Assembly: GCA_036971615.1 (NCBI GenBank) | Contig: JAYKKR010000028.1 | Span: forward strand, 434,001-498,000 | DNA from: Amyloporia xantha | Lineage: Eukaryota; Basidiomycota; Agaricomycetes; Polyporales; Adustoporiaceae | Direction: 5' to 3' | Length of the DNA stretch: 64,000 nucleotides | Part shown: piece after piece, positions 24,429 to 36,494 of the stretch | Position numbering within the stretch: the stretch's first letter is position 1 | How the letters are laid out: every line of letters begins with the position of its first letter | Position numbers and translations under genes: made by a program | The notes under the pieces: generated by a model | Databases searched by the model: none | Told to the model about the DNA's origin: nothing | The model's input: the letters and a program-made list of their open reading frames with translations, nothing else

Positions 24429-27400
24429 CTATCCCCTCAGCATCCACCTGTCGCCCTTCCTGCGCTCCCGCCCGACGCCCCCAAAGCCCTCGCGCACAAC
24501 GAGCCACAAGCCCGTACACGACACGACATCCTTGATCTCCTCCGCCGTCAGCATCAGCCCCCCCGGCTTCCCCGCCTCCTCCTTCGCACTCCCATTCGCG
24601 CTCTCCTTCCCGCCCGCGCTCCAGAACTTTCCCGACTTCCCGCTCCCGCTCGAATTACTCTCCGGCTGCGGCGCCGGCGCCGGGCGCGCGATGCCCGCCG
24701 GCGTGACGATGCGCTTCCGCAGCGCGACACGCTCGATCTCCACGTCCGGCAGCGGGAACGGCACCTTGAGCAGCGCGACGACCTTCGGGTGGTGCGGCGT
24801 CGGCACGACCGCCGCGACCTTCACGCGGATGCTCTGCGGCGGATGCTGTGGCGACAGCGGCGAGCTCGAATGCTGCGGCAAGCGAGAGGGGGACGGCGCG
24901 TGCACGCGCCGCACGACGAGCGTACACGTCCACGGCGTCTCCGAGTCCTCCGGATCCGAATCATCGCCGTCGTCCTCGCGATCGTGCTCCCTATGCCTCG
25001 CGCCGTCGTGCGAGTCAGTGCTCACGCTCGGTGCAGGCCCAGGCGAGACCGAACGGGCCGAGTCCATCGAGCGACGGCCAGCGGCGACGCTCGTGCCCGG
25101 CGAAAGGGTGCGCTGCTTCTGCGCCTGCGAATGCCGTGCGGGTGATTGGGCGGGTGGATGTTGCAGAGACGCCGTCGACGGGGTCGCCGACGAGCCAGCG
25201 ATACTATGCCTGTTAAGCCTCCGGCTGCCCTCCCTCCGCACGCCCTGCGAGCCGTCCCGCCCGCGCCCCCGCTTCTGCGTCGGCTTCCCGCGACTCCACT
25301 CAATCCGCACCTCAACAAAGCTCTCCAGCGTGCCCGGCGTAGGCGAATTCCGCGTCTCGTGGAACTTATCTTTCACCCCGCTGAACACGCTCTCTGGCTC
25401 GCCCTTGAGCCATTTCCGCACGACCCAGACGTACTTCGTCGGGCGTCCGCGAGGAGGCACAGTGGGTGAGCGCAGCGAGGGCTGGATGCCCAGAACGGGC
25501 GGCTGTAGTGGCGGTTCGGGTCGCTCGGTCAACGAGGGGCCGTGGGCAGAGAGGAGTGAGGCGCGTTTCGAGCGCGTCGAGTCTGCCGACGTGACGGTTG
25601 TCGCTGGAGGCATGATCGCCTGCGCAAGTGGAAGAGGTGAAGGCGGAGGCGTCCCTACTTCACCTTCTTTCCGCTTGAATAGCCTTCCGAAAACCTTGCG
25701 TGCGCCAGTCCGCCCGCCGGATGAGCTGGGAGTCATAGAAGGTGTCGCAGTAGCTGCCGGCGTCATTGGCGGGGGGCCATGATCATGAGTCTGTTCTGAG
25801 GTGTTAAGAGAGATCGCAGAAGACGTCGGTGTATGTAGTGCCTCCTGCGAGAGCCCCTGGCCATAATCCACACTCGTCCTCCTGCCCGCCTCATCGGGAC
25901 CACCGGCACCCCAGACCTCGATCGGTTCAAGCAGCGCAAGGCCGATAACTTCCAGTCCGCGCTTCATAAACTTGGCGATCTTCGCATCGGTACCCGCGTC
26001 GACAATCACGTTCTGCATCACATTATGCGCCTGCAGGTTGTAGAGCGGGATAATCATCCGCCGTCCCGAGGACGTCGTCGACGATGATCCGACAGTGGAA
26101 ATCGACCCTGCAGATGAATAGCTCGAAAATAAAGACGCATCTGAGCGGTTGGAAGCCGTCCGCGTGAGGGACACCTGTGATGTCTGGAAGTCATTTCCCC
26201 CCTCTGCAGTAGAGTCCATAGACTGGCGGCTGCTCGGCCGCTCCTTCGTACTTGGCGGGACAAGTTGCACTTGCAAATTGAGCGGATGGTTGGATTTCGA
26301 CGGCGGGGGGCGTACGACGATGAAGGACTAGAGTTATTCTTAGATTAGCATCACGTGTGTAGAAGGCCCATTCGATCATAATTAAGAATATCATACTCGT
26401 CACCTTAGTGGCAGCGAGGCGGCACGATAAGATCGCAATCTCAAGGCACGACATCGCCCTCAGTGGCGATGGCAAAACACAAAATAAAGCCAATGGAGCC
26501 CGAGGTGCCATATTCGCGCCACCCGGGATCACACGGACAATTATATCTCGGCTCCGCAACCCCACCGCTCCCAGGCTGAGCTTCTCGTCCCTGCTGCTGT
26601 GGAAGCAGGAACAAGCTCATACTGTGCCGCAGATTGTGTGAATGCGCAGCACGCCTGTTCCTTGCACTGCACAGCGGTGCAGAGTCCACATTCCGACGTC
26701 GTCCACGACAGCACCACGCCACGACAGCGCAGGCGTGACACAGGCTCTCAGGCGACCGACGAGGTCACGCCCAAAATAGTGACATCAACCGTCTGTGGCT
26801 GATGATCGTGCGCCCAACAAGGTTAGATAGCTGTCTGCCACTTTAGGCTGCAGTTTATACCGAATGCGGGCATGCTCCTTAGCGTGACAGATTATCAGAT
26901 CGTGCGCGGAGCAACAAGGAGGCTGCATGAGTCCGACACTCGCTCGGAGACATGTATGGCTACGCGAGCCGTACACATCGACGAGACGTGGCCGTGTGCG
27001 AGCGGCAGCCGGAAATCCATGCGGGGCGGGAAACGAGTACGCCTCCATCTGCGGCGTTAGTCGCTGCGTCTCGCTCACAGCAACGCCACCGACACAGGTC
27101 AGTCGCCGTATGTGGTGCCAGGAGTAGCGGATTGCACCCGGTCGACGTACCGTGGGTACACGAGACTGCAGCAAATTAAGCCATTGAGAGGCAGACCGCC
27201 AAGACCGGCACTGGCTGTGCCTCGGAACCATTTGGAGGGTTCAACTGGATCGTTTCGAGGTCAGGCAAGACCCGCCCAAATGTGACTCGACTTGTCGAGG
27301 TTGGAGATACCACAGATAATGCACAGACCTCGCCAGCCGCCCGATAAAGCATGGACGACAAGGTATTCAGCGCATCCGTGTTCAAGTACTCCACCCAAGA

Positions 27401-27835
27401 AAAGTCCTAGCCAACATGAAGCATACCATCCAGAATTGTTGAAAAAGCAAGTGGCCTGGACCACAGCATTCTCTGAGACACGTCCCTGCATCGAGGCCGT
27501 AGTCCTTGGCAGTCGGTGTCAACAGCTCGGCAACAAGCCGCCACCGAGTCGTCACCTTCCCTTGACGACTCTCCTGACAAGACGTAGCCGAGCAACCTCA
27601 AACAACACCCCGGGAGAATAACCAGTGACAGCGAACATGAAGGTAAATTATTCACCTCGTTAGTCCTTTCCTTCCTCTTCTTCACCGCCTGCTCCTCTGC
27701 GACTGGCATGACGTTTGGCGGCGGTTGTTGCGGCTGCACTTCCCTCGCGACCTCAAGCGTGGGCGTCGACGAAGGCTTGTCTGAGCTGAACGGCTGGAGG
27801 GTGGAGGGCAGGAAAGAGGATAGCGACTGAAGCAT
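24429..27835 (-). CDS. Conserved fungal protein of unknown function with a 1.3 kb first intron
   Basis: The main exon, 26327-24429, encodes about 632 residues: an N-terminal SSFIVVRPPPSKSNHPLNLQ block, a conserved-looking segment IPLYNLQAHNVMQNVIVDAG, then DAKIAKFMKRGLEVIGLALL, and a long Ser/Pro-rich disordered part with islands VWVVRKWLKGEPESV and ARKVFGRLFKRKEGE, ending near LWLVVREGFGG. The frame has no ATG at its 5' end; it begins after a CTCTAG acceptor. Best first exon: 27835-27656 (60 codons, MLQSLSSFLPSTLQPF to KKRKERTNE), donor GTGAAT, same phase, total about 692 residues. Alternative first exon: 26454-26404 (MSCLEIAILSCRLAATK). I favour the first because I recall agaricomycete proteins joining a TNE end to an FIVVRPPP block, but this is memory, not a search. 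The coding GC is markedly high. Confidence 0.6.
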
Positions 27836-30354
27836 GGCCGTGTTGTTGATATACGGAGAGGAAGGAGCTCGGAAAGGACATTGATCAGGTAAATAACAGA
27901 TTCGACCAGGCGCCGGACGGCGGACGCAGGGGGCGTCATCAGCCGAATCGGGGAGGTTTTCCCACGCGTGTAAGTCTCCCCGGGTCCGTCGGCACGTGTC
28001 GATCTCATCTGCACCCGTAGTCCGCAGTGATTTCCCTTGTCTCCTCCGCGCCCCCTTCATGCCGCAGCGATCCGCAAGCTAGGTATCCGTAGCATCAGCT
28101 TCAGGCAGACGGGCACAGCGCTGGTACCTGTCGCAGAATTTCTTCGAGTTTTAGACATTTAACACCCCTCTCCTTCAGTGCTGAGCTTAGCACGGCCCGT
28201 GCTGACGCGGTGCTCCTGCCAATTGCTTGCTCATCCGCACTTCTCGGAGCCAGGGAGCGCGGGTTGACTCATCCGAATTATGAGAGGAGGGGGGCCAGGC
28301 GGGGGACGACGAGGAGGTTTATCACATGCCGGCGCGCGCAGATGACACAGGACGCTATCTAGATTTCCGCGCATGCTCTATTTGTCCGGCGACTTGGCGA
28401 TCTGATACTCTCGTCGCAATCGTGGCCGAAGCAGCATCTGCACAGCGTACAATATTGGACACCGGTTACGTCGCTGCGGTAAACGTTCAACGGGCCTGCT
28501 CTGACGGGCGTGACCGAGCTCACAGGAAACTGTCGGGTGCCATGGGTACAATAAGGTGTCTCACACTACGGACTCCCGATGGGAGCGCTCACTTTTCAAT
28601 AGTATTCCTCACACGGACCTTGGTCTCACTCCTGACCAAGGATAAATCCACCGCCGCCGAATCGACAAACATAAGCTGAATTGTCTAGTGCTAGAACCAC
28701 GGCCTGCTCTACTCATTAGCCCCTTCCTGCATTTTCGGGGTGCCCTCGTATGCTACCCAGTGCCGATTCCGCCGACAGGCCGCCTATGTCTCCGCCCATG
28801 CACCCGCAAACAATTAAGTGACATTCGGGCATTTATCCGGGCAGCTCCTATAGCTCAGAGACCTCGATCGACTCAAGCCTCCGCCATCACGTATCACGAT
28901 CTGCTTCGAGATGGCATCGGTGCACCGCTTTCTCTCTGACTCGACAGTGCCGCTGCCAGTGGCTGCCTGCGCATGCATACGTACCCCTCGCCGTGGACTG
29001 CCGCCTCGCCACGCAGGCAGGCAGGTTTGTGAGACCGAGCGCAACACATCCCACACAGAAATGCAGCTGCCGTATCATCATTTCCGGACATGGACACTCA
29101 TTCCCCAGACCGGTCACATCGGTCACGCTGCTCAGGCTACCGGCCTGTGACCGAGACTCGATCAGCAGGGCGTAGCCCGAACGGCGCTGCACAGGCGCAC
29201 TCGGCTTCTGGAATTGACTCCCCATATGTGTTCGCGGCTAGCATTTGGACACACTGTACGGATATCGTGATGAGCGCGTCGCGGGTACGCGGAATTCGCG
29301 CTCCGCACTGGGCGCCCGGTGCGGACAGGGGTGCGTCGTTTTCGCTTGCGGCGTCGCAATTGTTTGTCGAGACGTGTCGTAGTCGTTTCAGCGCAGAGTT
29401 CCGCAGGTGAAACATAGGTGAGAGAACCGAATGTAAGCGTATGCAGTCTAGTGTCGACCACGAACCGCCGGTGTGTCACCGGTTGCCTCCACTTGACTGA
29501 ACGCAGCATACACAGAACGACAGTATGGAGGTTGGGAGACCATCGTGTCTACGAACGTGTCCCCTGCGTGACGTTCATCAAAGTCTTGCACACTTCTTCG
29601 GTTGATCAACTGATGTTCATCCTTCTTAGCAGTGACTTCACTCTCCCTCCGGGCAGTAACGCCGCAGATCAGCCGTAAGCGCTGCGGTACGACGCACGAA
29701 GCTCGACTGCGTAGAGCTACGTATTGATGCTAAAGGACTATTAGACACAGCGCAGATGGCTCTGTTCCCTCGCCATGCTGCGGCGATTAGCCTGTGCGCA
29801 GCAATGTCCTTTTCATGTGCTGCTTTGGATGCAACTGTTTCCACTGGCATACACGTGTGAAGTTCCACGGCCTGACCATGTTTGCAGGCAGTGCCAGACA
29901 ACGTCGGTGCTCCCTCCTGCGCATCGGATATTCATCTCAGCGTACGGCGTCTGCTAATGCTTCTTTATAGCGGCTCCCGGTGGTTTAGGTCGGATGGATA
30001 TGGTAAGAATCACGTACCTTCTGCCAGGGCCGATTTCTTGTTTATGCGTTTTCGCAGCTTGACACGGGGAGTGCGATCAAGCTTAGAAATAACATCGCAT
30101 GACGGGGTGCTCCGGGACCAAACACTGCCAAGGAGGTGCTCGTATACCACGCGCTATCCACCAAACCACGTTCATTAAGATGCTCTTCAAATGATTGGCC
30201 GTCCTGCTCTTACTCTCCATTTATGAGTGTTCCAAAATATTTGGAAGGAGGGGAGACAAGAAGACGCCGAGATTTCACAAGTGGCGCGTAAGCGCCCGCG
30301 GTTACGATAAGCTCGCGCGCGCAACTGATATTATTGTTCGCGTACCAACCATCC
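27836..30354. other. Gene-poor stretch
   Basis: Apart from the presumed promoter of the gene ending at 24429 (just above 27835), nothing is supported. Many overlapping frames of 60-115 codons on both strands reflect moderately high GC rather than genes. Confidence 0.5.
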
Positions 30355-30900
30355 ATGTCCCCAATGTCCAACTCTGTGGCTAACGGTGCTGACATGCAGT
30401 TGCAAGATGAAGGAAACGTGGAGCTGAGCCGCGACAAGAAGTTTTGGTTCGACGATGGAAGTGTCGTACTTGTTGTGGGGCAGGAGGGGTTTCGGGTTCA
30501 TAAGTCCATCCTCGCTCGGGATTCAGACGTTTTTCGCGATCTCTTCATGGTTCCCCGGCCATGCACACCGGGAGCAGAGGTGGCCGACTACTTCCCGACG
30601 GTGCGTTTGCACGATAATCCGACCGACGTGCGGCAACCTCCTGCGCACTCTTTTATAATTGCAAAGAGCATGTAATCTGCAGTTGCTTTATTCTCTTGGA
30701 TCGTTGAAATGGCATATCTACTCCTGCAGATACTTCACAACCGTGCACGAACCCAGGCCATTCAACATCTACCACAAGTACTTGATCATCATCTTGCATA
30801 CCGTGATGATACTGCTCACAATCTCTTCGAACGCAGATAGTAATGTCGTCGTTCGACGGCCTCGGTGGCATATTCCGCGGCCGATACAATGACCAGTTGA
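30355..30900 (+). pseudogene. Broken BTB/POZ gene, unrelated subfamily
   Basis: The first 90 codons from MSPMSNSVANGAD (start 30355) read as a BTB domain: KKFWFDDGSVVLVVGQEGFR, HKSILARDSDVFRDLF, PTVRLHDNPTDVR. Then the expected LLRTLFYNCK helix is found only by changing frame twice (about 30630-30660). An exon-2-like piece follows after a CTGCAG acceptor near 30730 (RYFTTVHEPRPFN), after which the similarity to BTB proteins is lost. It is more like the typical SP-rich BTB families of wood-decay fungi than the 20-23 kb pair. Confidence 0.65.
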
Positions 30901-31573
30901 AAGGTGCGTGGTACTGACTTCCGCGTCACTCTCAGGATGCCATTCAAGCGAAAAAGCATGTATCCATAATTTTACATAATGCATAGATACAGATGATAAT
31001 ATCGCAGGAATATTGGGAAACATTAAGGCGCATGTTAGTTTCCCCACCGCATCCCCGACGAGCAGGGGTGCAGATGGGTACTTATCCCGAGGGCCACGAA
31101 AAGGCCTGCGCCAGGACCGACTCCCAAAGGCGAAGTCGACCCCTACCTCGGGACCTCCCCCGCTAACCTCCACACGTCTTTCACATCGAGCCTCTTCATC
31201 TTCCTCTTCGCCGTCATGGCTGCTAGAGTAAATGGGCGACAGGGTAAAGAGGTCAACGCACCAACTGCAAATGACCGAAGCGCGCGGCGTCAACGTCGGA
31301 CTGCTTGAGAAATAGTGCATGTTGATGCATTCTAGCTTGAGGCACACGTTTGACCGCTTGCGAGTCCTGCTTGCGTCTAGGAGTCTTCCTGGGTCTTAAA
31401 TTCTTGAGGCACGCTTCCTTCATGTCTGGATGCGACAATGATCAACTCATGAAATACTGGAAACACGACGAGGAACGGACCTTGGTATATCCCACTGGGG
31501 TGACAGTCGCAATAACAACTCGCTGTAAAATAGTCAGTGTTTCCTTAACATCGTGTTGTGCTTGATGAATTGA
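30901..31573. other. Intergenic, nothing supported
   Basis: Holds only short unsupported frames (for example 31350-31565 plus). No motif or repeat was recognised before the tandem duplication. Confidence 0.45.
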
Positions 31574-32340
31574 GCCTATCCTTCACCGCTTGACCGGCGT
31601 TATTATTACTGTTGTTTCATTTGTTCATCTTGAACCTTCGACGTCTTCATCGTGCGGTGCAAGCACCACAGATGTCAGCCCCTCGGATGCTTGACGAGGA
31701 GCTGTTCTTCTCGACGCCTTCTCGCCAGGAGCGGAAACACCCAGAACGGATGCCGCTCCCACCCACAAACTGCGCCGTCGGACTCCGCCCGACTAACTGC
31801 GTCGGGGGCAACGACTGTAGTCCCATAGGGATGGACTATGCTTTGCTGCGGGGCCCCAGGAGGCATATAGAATGCCCACAACTGACGACGCATGGATAAA
31901 TGAAGCGACGAATACGGTGAATGCATGATACTGCTCACCTGAAGGACGAGAACATTCGCCTATCCTTCACCGCTTGACAGGCGTTATTTTTATCATCATT
32001 ATTTTTGTTTCATTTGTTTATTTTGAATGTTCGACGTCTTCATCGTGCGGCGCAAGCACCGCAGATGTCAGCCCCTCAGATGCTTGGCGAGGAGCTGTTC
32101 TTCTCGACGTGTCTCGCCAGGAACGGAAACACCCAGAACGGATGCCGCTCCCACCCACAAACTGCGCCGTCGAACTCCGCCCGACTAACTGCGTCAGGGG
32201 CAACGACTGTAGTCCCATAGGGATGGACTATGCTTCGCTGCGGGGCCCCAGGAAGCAATCTAATGCTCACGACTGATCACACGGACGCAGATGAGATGAC
32301 GCCACAGTGAGTGTACGGTGCCGCTCACCTGAAGGACGAG
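31574..32340. repeat. 384 bp direct tandem duplication (two copies)
   Basis: Copy 1 is 31574-31957 and copy 2 is 31958-32340; both start GCCTATCCTTCACCGCTTGA and end at CTCACCTGAAGGACGAG. They are nearly identical through the middle (the stretch containing CCCAGAACGGATGCCGCTCC and GACTGTAGTCCCATAGGG), with small indels in a T-rich segment and divergence near the end. On the minus strand each copy contains the last intron and last exon of the possible gene at 32194-32568. Confidence 0.92.
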
Positions 32341-32568
32341 ATTCTTGACTTGCTTTTGTTCTTGTCCACGTGCCTAGTTGTCAAGTTCAGCAAGGAGCAG
32401 ACGGTCGAATGTCGGATGGGGAGGGACGGGACATAGCCAACGTACCTGTTGAAGGAGTGTTGGGCGAATGCGGCGTTCTGGACGGCTCTTTATAGGTTTG
32501 GTGAGTGCGGCACGGCGCGTGATTCTAGCCAGCCTCGATGTCAGCCACATCCAAGAAGCCCGCAGCAT
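32194..32568 (-). CDS. Possible small three-exon gene, 77 residues
   Basis: Model: exons 32568-32446, 32373-32329 and 32259-32194, introns of 72 and 69 nt with GTACGT/CTAG and GTGAGC/TTAG borders, all phase 0. The product would start MLRASWMWLTSRLARITRRA, Arg-rich with no acidic residue for the first 30 positions, like a mitochondrial presequence, continue ARGQEQKQVKNLVLQ and end LWDYSRCP. The tandem duplicate supplies a second terminal exon downstream in which the stop is shifted. No family recognised. Splice sites and phase are consistent, but the model is short and unproven. Confidence 0.3.
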
Positions 32569-33890
32569 TCATCTCCGCCGGAGTTCGGAATCTGCGGCTG
32601 GATATTCTGAGGACGATGGTTGGTCAATATTCGAACTTTTCCTCCACGCCACGGCGCTAGTTGTCTTGTCCTTGTACTTAGCCGAGGCGTTGTGATTGCT
32701 GTGCGTGTATCATATCGGGACATCTGTACTCATCCGCAGTGCGTCTATATTGTTTGGCCGTCGTATCGGATCGTTGTACAATGGACAATGCAGTGGACAA
32801 TGGGAACTACAGAGAGCTTGAACGTGTCGCAAACGCGATGTGTCACACTTAGTAACGCGTCTGTGACTCGACGCGTTCAGCGAAAACGCCTCCCCGCAGT
32901 CTAGTTTTCGTTTCTCCTCCCGAATTAATCTGTGTCTATAACTTATAGACACACTGTATCTCCTTGGGCATGTAAGCAATTGCACACTATCACACTAGGT
33001 CAAATCACTTCATGCCACCGACCTTGCTGTCGCATCACTCCCTCACTGTGAGCCGGCTAACGATGTCAATGGCATTGTATCGGAGTGGTGGATTATGAAA
33101 ACACGCTGCTTTTGTCATAATTGGTTTGTCCTACAAGATTCACTACCACCTGCCGCTGTCCAGGACCTCGCACCGTGTCATAGAAAAACACATGCGATCA
33201 ATATTGACGTTCGTGCCAAGCACTTCTTTTTCTCGGGTCTTAAATGAGACTTACGCCATCATGCTTTCGATCAACAGTGGCCGTGCTATCATTGTTGACC
33301 GTAGTGCGACGGTTAGTAGTGCGGCCTTTCCATTGCAAGTCCCTTATATGACGTATGCTAGCAGGATGACATATTGCAACAGTCTCAAGGTGTCTGGTAA
33401 ACTTGATTCCGAAAACCATCGTAGAACATACTGATACGAAGACATTGGCAATGTGAGCTTGCTTCCATTCGAGTCGGCTGACCGTGTGACAACAGGGAGA
33501 AGACCTCTCGTACCGGGATTCTCCTGTCGTGCGAAATACTATGGTGAACAGTGAATGCAAATCTTCACAGGAGAGACTAAATCAAATACGAAATCTTTTC
33601 TCAGTTGAGTCCAAATGAAAACAAATAATTCCGTGACGGCTTACTCTCGACATGCAGTCAGTATGGCTGCAATGTCGACTTCAGCGTCACTATTTCGGAT
33701 CCAATGAGTCTATTTACGTTCTTATCTTGCGTAGGAAGGCCTTTCGAACTTCTACACATGGTCAAATAGCGGTCATGGGAGAACGACCCGCTGCATGGAT
33801 CGCATGTTCCATTGCCTCGCGTATAAGAATGAAGTCCTATAGCAAACTTCAGCCCCTCCAGCCTTTTCCTCCGATAATCCCACCAACGGC
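32569..33890. other. Intergenic
   Basis: No supported gene. The last few hundred bases upstream of 33891 should hold the alcohol oxidase promoter. Confidence 0.5.
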
Positions 33891-36494
33891 ATGTCAACCG
33901 ACATTGAGCAGCTGGAATTTGATATCATCATCACTGGCGGTGAGCTTCGGAAGGCCTCTTTCGCTACTTTCTGATTGCTATCGCGCGCAGGTGGTACAAG
34001 CGGATGCGTCGTTGCTGGTCGCCTCGCAACTGCAGACCCGTCCATAAGCATTCTTGTTCTTGAAGCCGGACCACCTACTCGCGAGGGTCTAGCACATATC
34101 CAACCCGCTCGTTACTTGAGCCATCTCCAACCTGGTAGCGCCACTGTCAAATTTTACGTCGGAAAGGAGAGTGAAGACTTAGGCGGTCGCTCGCCTGTGG
34201 TCCCATGTGGTCAATGCCTAGGTGGGGGATCCAGCGTAAATTGTACGTTCTAAATTTATATCTCGATGGCACACTGGCAGTCGATTGATTTATGTAGTCA
34301 CGATGTACACGCGCCCTGCCACATCTGATTACGACGATTGGGAAAACATTCATGGAAACGCGGGCTGGGGTTCCAAAGATTTAATACCGTTTCTCAAAAG
34401 GGTTTGTGTTCGCTGCGGCTGACAATCATAGTCACTCATCCCGTTACGCAACGCAGATGGAGACGTACCAAGCACACGAAGGCCTCGATACTCATGGATA
34501 TTCGGGACCCATCAAGGTGTCCTACGGTGGGATGTTTACGAACGTAGGCCAGCAATTCCTGGAGACTGCTGCTCAATATGACTCTAAGCGCCCCTTCACT
34601 AACGATGCAAATGGGTTCCTCGGGTGCAATGCTTATGGGGTGAGCTGAAGTAGACTTGCTAACTGGAGCGAGACTGTCTGCTGAATCTATCCTAGAGATG
34701 GCCTAAGTAAGTAAACGGGCAGTTGAACATTCTACTCACGTCAAGCTTGGGTTGCCTAGATATATAGATGTTGAGACTGGGAGGCGCTCGGACGTCCCAC
34801 ATAATTACATCTACAACTGTGAATACGCAAACCTCGAGATAATGACGGGTTATGTGGTAAAACGCGTGATAATCGAGTGAGCGCCGGTTTTGACTGTCCA
34901 TCCACAGCCAGCGCTTATATACTCTGTAGAAATGAGCAGGCTACCGGAGTGGAGTATATAGCACAGCCAAGGTTTCACCCCGAAGTCGAGCCAAAGATTC
35001 GAATCGCTCGCGCCAGACGAATGGTGGTAGTGTCCGCCGGAGCGCTTGGATCTCCTGCCATCTTAGAGAGATCAGGTATAGGAGCCAACGACCTATTGCA
35101 GAAACTCGGCATCGACACAATCGTAGATCTTCCAGGCGTTGGTGAAAACTACCAAGGTGATGAAGTATCTCAGATCACGGCCTCCATATACTTAGCTGCC
35201 TGGACTCTGCTCAGATCATAACGTGATTTTCATTCCGTACCTTGTCGATGATACAGCAGAGACTCTCGACGGCATCGTTCGGAGCGATAGATCAGAAATG
35301 GAAAGTGCGTGACAATTTGCACATATCACTTGTCCTATAAAGCCTGATGACGCCTCTCGTAGAATGGACTGCACAGTGGGCCGAAGATGGCTCAGGGTTG
35401 ATTGCCCATAAGTAAGGTCTCAAGAGAATGTTATAGTAGAGATATCTTACTCCTTCACCAGTGGCATTGATGCGGGTGTCAAGTTACGTCCCTCTCCAGA
35501 AGAGCTCGAAACAATAGGTCCACAGTTTCAAAAACGGTGGCAGGAATACTTTGCCAATGCGCCTGACAAGCCATTAATGTGGCTCGGGCCTTTTGCAGCG
35601 TGAGTTGTGGCCTTGATTCCAGAATCAGCTGTCCAGATTGAAACGTTAGTGTAGATATGCTGGTGATCCCTCTGCAGCGCCGGCTGGCAAATGTCTCAGC
35701 ATGACATACTTTCTTAACTATCCTTCTTCGGTAGGCCATATTCACATTACATCTGGCGACGATGTCTCTGCCGCTCCTGATTTTGATCCCAAATATCTCA
35801 GTCGGTATGGTTCTATCGTTATATGCCATATCATCGTCTTGACGTTGATCATACTCATACGTTCTTCATGTATAGGCCTGAAGATATCGCCCAGCTGAAA
35901 TGGGGATATAAGCACGGCCGAGAGCTAGCACGTCGGATGTCTTGCTACCGAGGAGAGCACGTTGCAGGACATCCTTCATTTCCACCAGGGAGTGAGGCGA
36001 CTTGTCGAGCTCGAGAATGCCCCGCAGCAATCTCGTCACCGGACATAAAATATACCCGAGAGGACGATGAAGCCATAGATGTGTATCTGCGGAAAGTAAC
36101 GGCTACGGCCTGGCACTCAGTGAGTCGCTCATACTTGGAGAACCTTGAGTTATGTTAGAGACACTCCATGCAGTTTGGCACATGTGCCATGACGGAACGC
36201 GAGAGAGAGGGTGTAGTTGACACTCGCTTGAGCGTGTACGGGGTCCGGAGACTGAAAGTTGCTGGTATGTTCATTCGTTCCAGACCGTATTGTTGACATT
36301 GATGCAATTTCTGCTCGCAGATATGTCAATTGCACCGGCAAACGTCTCTGCTGTACGTTGTTCTGTTGTGCAAACCTGTTTCGATTGTTTACGCATTCTA
36401 TACTGAGCAGAACACATATTCTACTGCTTTGGTGATCGGAGAAAAGGCGGCGGCGATTATAATTGAAGAGCTTGGGATCGGGCGAAGAATCTGA
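33891..36494 (+). CDS. GMC oxidoreductase, alcohol (methanol) oxidase-like
   Basis: An FAD enzyme that would oxidise a short primary alcohol to the aldehyde with H2O2 release. About 600 residues in 15 exons; every splice I checked keeps the frame. N terminus MSTDIEQLEFDIIITG, then the dinucleotide fold GGGTSGCVVAGRLA and its E (LVLEAG). GMC signature GGGSSVNFTMYTR carries a Phe at the position that is Phe98 in yeast alcohol oxidase. Further AOX-like blocks: IKVSYGGMFTNVGQQFLETA, WPKYIDVETGRRSDVPHNYI, GALGSPAILERSGIGANDLL, NGIDAGVKLRPS, FQKRWQEYFANAPDKPLMW, and the catalytic region TAWHSFGTCAM and NVSANTYSTALVIGEKAA with the His and Asn of the active site. It ends EELGIGRRI with no obvious peroxisomal tripeptide, like secreted or cytosolic wood-rot enzymes. 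The substrate is inferred, not shown. Confidence 0.9.

Noticed and set aside
24655..25782. Long plus-strand frame (479 codons at 24343-25782) and others opposite the 615-codon minus frame
   Set aside because: Mirror frames of the real minus-strand gene caused by its strong GC bias in third positions; their Cys/Arg-rich translation has no structure.
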